Positions 7,455 to 11,009 of a DNA stretch of 11,009 nucleotides are shown here, piece by piece. The translations under genes were made by a program, and so were the position numbers. A model generated the notes under the pieces. It was not told where the DNA came from. It saw only the letters and a program-made list of their open reading frames with translations, and ran no database searches. Position 1 is the stretch's first letter. Every line of letters starts with the position of its first letter. Source of the stretch: Chloroflexota bacterium. Its GTDB lineage: Bacteria; Chloroflexota; Ktedonobacteria; Ktedonobacterales; Ktedonobacteraceae. Location of the stretch: NCBI GenBank assembly GCA_005881995.1, contig VBHV01000039.1, positions 1 through 11,009 of the forward strand, in the 5' to 3' direction.

Positions 7455-7793
7455 GAAAACCTTCCTTAAGTAAGAAAATATATACTGGCCGTAGTGTTCA
7501 CGGCTCTAGGCCGTCAAGCCAGTTACTCAACGTTATTTAACAAAATGCATTGTAGCGGTAACGCGACATTCTTTCAAGCAAAAAGCCATACCATTACCAA
7601 TTGTTCCTAATGAACCTAGGCAATAGTCCTGTATGCTTTCAGGGAAACGTTCCGTAGGAAGCAGATTATCCCTCTTGACCCAAATGTGCTACGTAAGGCT
7701 GACCTCCACAGTGCGTGTGTTATACTGCCTCCAGGTATATCAATAAACTTCAGATATTTCAGTATCCTATGCCAAGTAATAGGGGAGAGCATG
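7455..7793. other. Divergent non-coding region between the CoxG-like gene and the unknown-function gene
   Basis: About 340 nt without a convincing gene. On the left it holds the minus-strand ribosome binding site of the CoxG-like gene and a small imperfect hairpin region: ACTGGC at 7484-7489 against GCCAGT at 7518-7523, with CGGC/GCCG at 7501-7504/7510-7513 nested inside. On the right is the candidate promoter at 7699-7726 and the AGGGGAGAG ribosome binding site at 7781-7789. The ORF reading through the right part (from 7686) is merely the upstream extension of the next gene. No riboswitch or RNA gene was recognised. Confidence 0.55.
7699..7726 (+). promoter_or_regulatory. Candidate extended -10 promoter for the unknown-function gene
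   Basis: TATACT at 7721-7726 is preceded by TGT (7718-7720), which makes an extended -10. CTGACC at 7699-7704, four of six matches to the -35 consensus, is spaced 16 nt upstream. It would start transcription near 7733 and leave a leader of roughly 60 nt before the ATG at 7794. Confidence 0.42.
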
Positions 7794-8546
7794 ATGGTAG
7801 GTCCTGGTGAACACGAAGAATCCAACCAGCAGCGATGGAATGCGCGTTTTGCGAGGGGGCGGTTAGGGCTTTCGGCTTCGCTCGATGCAACGCTGGCAGA
7901 ACCCAAACTGGACGAGGATGAGTCGGCGGAGGAGGATGAGATCGTACAGCCGCAACCTGGTCCGATGCTTATTCGTCCGCGCCTGAGTCTGCAATCAAAA
8001 CAACTGCCCGCCGTGCGTCTCGTTTCTGAGGAATCGGCGAAGACCGGAGCTGTCGATGCACTTCCTGTGGCCCATCCCGCGGAAATGCCGCCGCCTGGAC
8101 AAAAGAAGAAGCGCCTGGCGGGGCGCAATACGAAAGTGCACCTGCAAGCAGTGCCAAAACAGGAGAAAAAGGTTGTGAAAAAGTCACCGGCAGAAAGTCC
8201 CAAAAACGAACTGGCGGCGGACGTGGAAACGCCTGCGGTGATGGCTCTCAAGGAAGGTGTGACTGAAGCGCCGGTGGCTGTGAAAGCCATAAAGGATAGC
8301 GTTCCGGTACGCGAAAAATTAGCAGGTTCTGGCCGGTTTCTCCAGGGTCACGCGGAGATAACTGTCGAGAATGCCCATGTCACGCCAGCGAGCGTGGTGA
8401 TGGTGACACTGCTGGGCGATCCAGGGCCTGTAGTCGTACAATACTACACCCTGTTGCCAGGATTTGGGTTCACCGTCCACCTGAGTTCACCGGCGAAGAT
8501 AGATACTCCCTTTAATTACGTGATTCTCCTGGGGGAACTTTTCTAG
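7794..8546 (+). CDS. Protein of unknown function: charged disordered region plus C-terminal beta-rich module
   Basis: The 250-aa product resembles no enzyme I know. Residues 1-60 are polar with an acidic cluster (EPKLDEDESAEEDEI, 36-50). Residues about 100-135 are strongly basic (KKKRLAGRNTK, KQEKKVVKKS), and the stretch to about 175 is Ala/Pro/Glu/Lys-rich and probably disordered. From about 178 to the end the composition changes to a compact beta-type module (FLQGHAEITVENAHVTPASV, VTLLGDPGPVVVQYY, GFGFTVHLSSPA, FNYVILLGELF). This is like the small beta-sandwich units at the ends of bacterial surface or appendage proteins (general resemblance only). There is no signal peptide or membrane segment. 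GGAG at 7784-7787 lies 6 nt before the ATG at 7794; the ATG at 7791 is the alternative. It converges on the HD gene with 7 nt between stops. Confidence 0.75.
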   Translation: MVGPGEHEESNQQRWNARFARGRLGLSASLDATLAEPKLDEDESAEEDEIVQPQPGPMLIRPRLSLQSKQLPAVRLVSEESAKTGAVDALPVAHPAEMPPPGQKKKRLAGRNTKVHLQAVPKQEKKVVKKSPAESPKNELAADVETPAVMALKEGVTEAPVAVKAIKDSVPVREKLAGSGRFLQGHAEITVENAHVTPASVVMVTLLGDPGPVVVQYYTLLPGFGFTVHLSSPAKIDTPFNYVILLGELF

Positions 8547-8558
8547 CAGCTTGCTAGA
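8542..8558. repeat. Small palindrome containing both convergent stop codons
   Basis: TCTAGCA (8542-8548) and TGCTAGA (8552-8558) form a 7-bp perfect inverted repeat around GCT. The TAG of the unknown-function gene (8544-8546) and the TAG of the HD gene (complement of 8554-8556) both lie inside it. No T-tract follows on either strand, so terminator function is uncertain. Confidence 0.6.
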
Positions 8559-9219
8559 GGTCTCCCTCCACTTCTCGCTTGAGTCGCGTAAAAAACTCCT
8601 CCATGAACGCAAATCGTTCGCGGGCCATCTCACGCCCGGTCCTGGTCGTCATGCGATCGGGTAAATTGCCGAAGAGCAGCTGAAACTCGATGCTCGGGGA
8701 GTAATCAGGACGGCGTCGCAGCTGGCGTATCAGCAGCGGATCAACCGGCTCAACGATATCACCGGGAACGGGCGAGTAGACCTTCTGGTTGTACCTGCCC
8801 GTGACGCAGTAGAGGCGACCGATTCCAATGGCTCCGAGACAATCGATCTTATCCGCGTCGTAGAGGATGCGGCCCTCTAATGTGCGCGGGATAATTCCAC
8901 CGGTCATGCGATGTTCGCGAATAGCCTGTTGCACCGCAGGGATGGCTGCCTGGGGAAAGGTCGTACCTGTGAGCAGGTCTGCGGCCAGTTCGGCGCCAAT
9001 GAAGGCATGGTCTCCGCCGTCCCGCCGTTCGCGCGCCTGTCCAATATCGTGCAGAGACACCGCCGCCCAGATGGTAGGCAGATCGCCACCTTCGTGTGCC
9101 TGGATGGTATCGGCAAGGGCCATAACACGCACTAAGTGATCGTAATCGTGAGCAGCATCTTCGCTGCCTTCGCGCTCCATCGTTACTCTGGCGAGTTCCA
9201 GGAGCCAATTTCTAAGCAT
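8554..9219 (-). CDS. HD-domain metal-dependent phosphohydrolase
   Basis: This 221-aa HD-superfamily protein is of the YedJ-like soluble type; members hydrolyse phosphate esters or nucleotides, and the substrate here is unknown. Metal-binding residues are in order: His24/His28 in AHDYDHLVRV, His57-Asp58 in SLHDIG, further His71 (GDHAF) and His103 (REHRM), and Asp121/Asp123 in YDADKIDCLGAIGIGR, the typical end of the core. The C-terminal part (about 145-221) is helical with a charged tail. The ATG at 9219 is chosen because it overlaps the end of the histidine kinase gene by 8 nt, the usual sign of translational coupling, and because LRNWLLELARV is a natural helix start. A longer reading from 9276 would lie wholly within the kinase 3' end. 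The two genes form one transcription unit, so the HD protein may act with the sensor. Confidence 0.88.
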   Translation of the reverse strand: MLRNWLLELARVTMEREGSEDAAHDYDHLVRVMALADTIQAHEGGDLPTIWAAVSLHDIGQARERRDGGDHAFIGAELAADLLTGTTFPQAAIPAVQQAIREHRMTGGIIPRTLEGRILYDADKIDCLGAIGIGRLYCVTGRYNQKVYSPVPGDIVEPVDPLLIRQLRRRPDYSPSIEFQLLFGNLPDRMTTRTGREMARERFAFMEEFFTRLKREVEGDL

Positions 9220-11009
9220 GCTCAATTTCGGGTTTTCTCTCCAGGGCCGGTAAGGTGAAGATAAAGCAACTGCCATCCCCTAAAATACCATTGCTCTCAA
9301 CGTGAATAGTCCCGCCGTGCATCTGGATGAGTTGCGCGACAATATACAGGCCTAAACCAATGCCCCTGGTCTGGCTTTCTATGCTGTTAGGGGCGCGATA
9401 GAAGCGCTCGAACAGGCGGGGCTGCGCATCTGGCGGGACACCCATACCTTTATCCTGGATACACACCTCGACAATGGGTTTGCCATCGCTATCGGCGCAT
9501 CGACGAAGCCGAACAGTAATCGGCCCGCCGAATGGGCTATATTTTATCGCATTATCAACCAGGTTGGCAATGATCTGCTGCAGGCGCGCACTATCGCCTT
9601 CTACCAGGTAGGATTGCTCCCCTGATTCAAGCAGGCAAGCGATGGTATGAGCCTGGGTGGTTGTGCTGCTCTGAACCACCACCTGCCGTGCGATTTCCGC
9701 CAGGTTGACCTCTGTTAAGCTGAGCGTGAGCTTACCGCGATTGAGATGTGAGACTTCTAAGAAGGTCTGGACGATATCGGTCAACTGGCGAGTCTGATCC
9801 TCGACGATGGAAAGATTTTTGACCGCTTTTGCCACTATTTCACCGGTGTCTTCCTGTTCCTTCGGCATCAGGCGTGCCAGGTTGCGAGCCACCAGCTGGG
9901 TTTGCGCCAGGATGACGGTGAGTGGAGAGCGAAATTCATGAGCGGTAATAGCCAGGAATTCATCTTTGAGGGCATTGGCCTCGCGCATGGCTGCCTCGCT
10001 CGTGCGAGCCTCGATGGCTTCCTGTTGCCAATGTGCCTGGTCAACGGCCATGCCTGTTAGCTGCGCTATGCCGTCAAGCACTGCAATATCCCAGATGCTA
10101 AATTCATACCGTTCTTGCTGATTTTGAGAAGCGTCAGCTCCATGAAGTTGAGAACGATCTAACACAATCAGCCCATGCACCTGGCTATCGTGCTTAATAG
10201 GTGCCGCGAGCACCATGGTATGCTGAAGTGGGTTGGGTTGATATGGATATTGCTCAACATTGATAAGGGCCGCGTGACCCGCCACGAGCTGTGAATAGAA
10301 TCCGTGATATTGACCCGGTCCCGGATCGAGCCAGATGTGCTGGTCCTCGATCCAGCATTCCTCATTCTCTTCAGAAAAACCAATAGTTAACAACGGCGTG
10401 AATTTCTGTAGTTCCTCGTCAAAGAGGTATATCAACCCACGTTGGCAATTCAAGGTGGTCAAGGAGCGTTCCAGCACATTGCGCAGGATTTTCTTGATGT
10501 CAGTTATGCCCGAAACGGCCTCGGCTACGTGCAGCATCGTGTCGAGTGCCTGGCGAATACGCTGTTCGGCGCGAATAGGTTCGGTGACATCGCGAAATGC
10601 GCTGACTACCCCGATCTGCCGCTCCGAGCTATCCAGCATGGGCGCAATATTGATCTCCAATATGCGCTCTTCGCCGTCGGCGCGCCTGGTAACGAAGCGC
10701 TCCGAGCGAATACGTTCACCACGCAGCGCGCGGGTAAGCGGGAATTGTTCTTCTGTAATGATGCGACCATCTACCGTATAGGTAGGGTAGCGTCTCAGGA
10801 AGTTGTTCAGGTGGTTTCTAAAATTTTTAGGGACGCCGAGGAAGTGCGATGCGGCATTGTTCAGCACAAGGACGTTGCCTTGCATATCTGCGACCGTAAT
10901 GCCCTCCGTCATCGCGTGAAAGATGGCGTCGAGTGTAGTAGCCCGTTCATTGGCCGCCTGAGCTGCCTGTCGAACCTCAGAAAGCAGATGGATTTTTTCT
11001 ACCGCCAGC
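9212..11009 (-). CDS. GAF-PAS-GAF sensor histidine kinase (N-terminus outside window)
   Basis: The frame is open from the right edge to the TAG at 9214-9212, giving 598 visible residues; the true start is beyond the window. Codons upstream of the first ATG (10912) still read as protein, LAVEKIHLLSEVRQAAQAAN, the tail helix of a GAF domain and the start of a PAS linker. Domains in visible numbering are: end of a GAF (1-20); PAS (about 25-145, FHAMTEGITVADMQGNVLVL, ending SAFRDVTEP); a second GAF (about 165-325, with CQRGLIYLFDE and GLIVLDRS); HisKA with phospho-acceptor His357 in FLAITAHEFRSPLTVI; and HATPase with the N-box NLVDNAIKYSP, G1 DKGMGV, F-box FERFYR and G2 GIGLGLYIV. No membrane segment is visible, so it is probably a soluble sensor. 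No response regulator adjoins the 3' end; the HD gene overlaps it by 8 nt. Confidence 0.94.
   Translation of the reverse strand, partial: LAVEKIHLLSEVRQAAQAANERATTLDAIFHAMTEGITVADMQGNVLVLNNAASHFLGVPKNFRNHLNNFLRRYPTYTVDGRIITEEQFPLTRALRGERIRSERFVTRRADGEERILEINIAPMLDSSERQIGVVSAFRDVTEPIRAEQRIRQALDTMLHVAEAVSGITDIKKILRNVLERSLTTLNCQRGLIYLFDEELQKFTPLLTIGFSEENEECWIEDQHIWLDPGPGQYHGFYSQLVAGHAALINVEQYPYQPNPLQHTMVLAAPIKHDSQVHGLIVLDRSQLHGADASQNQQERYEFSIWDIAVLDGIAQLTGMAVDQAHWQQEAIEARTSEAAMREANALKDEFLAITAHEFRSPLTVILAQTQLVARNLARLMPKEQEDTGEIVAKAVKNLSIVEDQTRQLTDIVQTFLEVSHLNRGKLTLSLTEVNLAEIARQVVVQSSTTTQAHTIACLLESGEQSYLVEGDSARLQQIIANLVDNAIKYSPFGGPITVRLRRCADSDGKPIVEVCIQDKGMGVPPDAQPRLFERFYRAPNSIESQTRGIGLGLYIVAQLIQMHGGTIHVESNGILGDGSCFIFTLPALERKPEIEHA

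Noticed and set aside
7484..7523. Nested inverted repeats upstream of the second CoxG gene as a possible riboswitch or operator
   Set aside because: Arms are only 4-6 bp and interrupted, with no match to a known riboswitch core; mentioned only as part of the intergenic description.
7616..8290. 224-codon minus-strand ORF opposite the unknown-function gene
   Set aside because: Its Ser/Cys/Phe-rich translation is what the complement of Glu/Lys/Ala-rich codons gives. The plus-strand gene has a ribosome binding site, a candidate promoter and a folded C-terminal module.

Overview
The window looks like chromosomal DNA from an aerobic, soil-type bacterium. The best guess is the Chloroflexota, class Ktedonobacteria. 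This rests on moderate GC, a form I carbon monoxide dehydrogenase large subunit with its accessory genes, an AHEFRSPL-type histidine kinase H-box, and a YkcB-like membrane glycosyltransferase. The taxon is an inference from protein style and was not searched.

Positions 1-3654 (+ strand) form a cox (CO dehydrogenase) operon tail. It starts with the C-terminal half of coxL, including the diagnostic AYRCSFR copper-cysteine loop. A 27-bp perfect inverted repeat follows in the only real gap. Then come an XdhC/CoxI-type maturation factor fused to a C-terminal YHS metal-binding domain, a CoxG (SRPBCC) protein, and a small SAM methyltransferase-like protein that seems to have lost part of its Rossmann fold. 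The last three genes are separated by 4-7 nt, so they are almost certainly co-transcribed. Together they suggest CO oxidation at a Mo-S-Cu site (CoxL), cofactor insertion or sulfuration (XdhC-YHS), and membrane or quinone coupling (CoxG).

Positions 3553-5813 (- strand) carry a GT39/ArnT/YkcB-like polytopic glycosyltransferase. Just downstream is a short P-loop ORF that looks like the stump of a kinase and runs antisense into the methyltransferase 3' end. Divergent from the glycosyltransferase, 5949-6932 (+) encodes an alpha/alpha-toroid (squalene-cyclase/prenyltransferase-like) protein. A strong bidirectional 19-bp hairpin terminator separates it from a convergent second CoxG paralogue (7020-7454, -).

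Positions 7455-7793 are a non-coding divergent promoter region. It leads to a 250-aa protein of unknown function (+) with a charged, disordered N-terminal part and a C-terminal beta-rich module. It converges, with 7 nt between the stops, on a two-gene minus-strand unit. That unit is a GAF-PAS-GAF sensor histidine kinase (running off the right edge) followed by an HD-domain phosphohydrolase overlapping it by 8 nt.

No tRNA, rRNA, CRISPR array, transposase or phage gene was seen. The most unusual items are the XdhC-YHS fusion, the internally shortened methyltransferase, the large palindrome between coxL and xdhC, and the P-loop stump. None amounts to a clearly new system on sequence reading alone.
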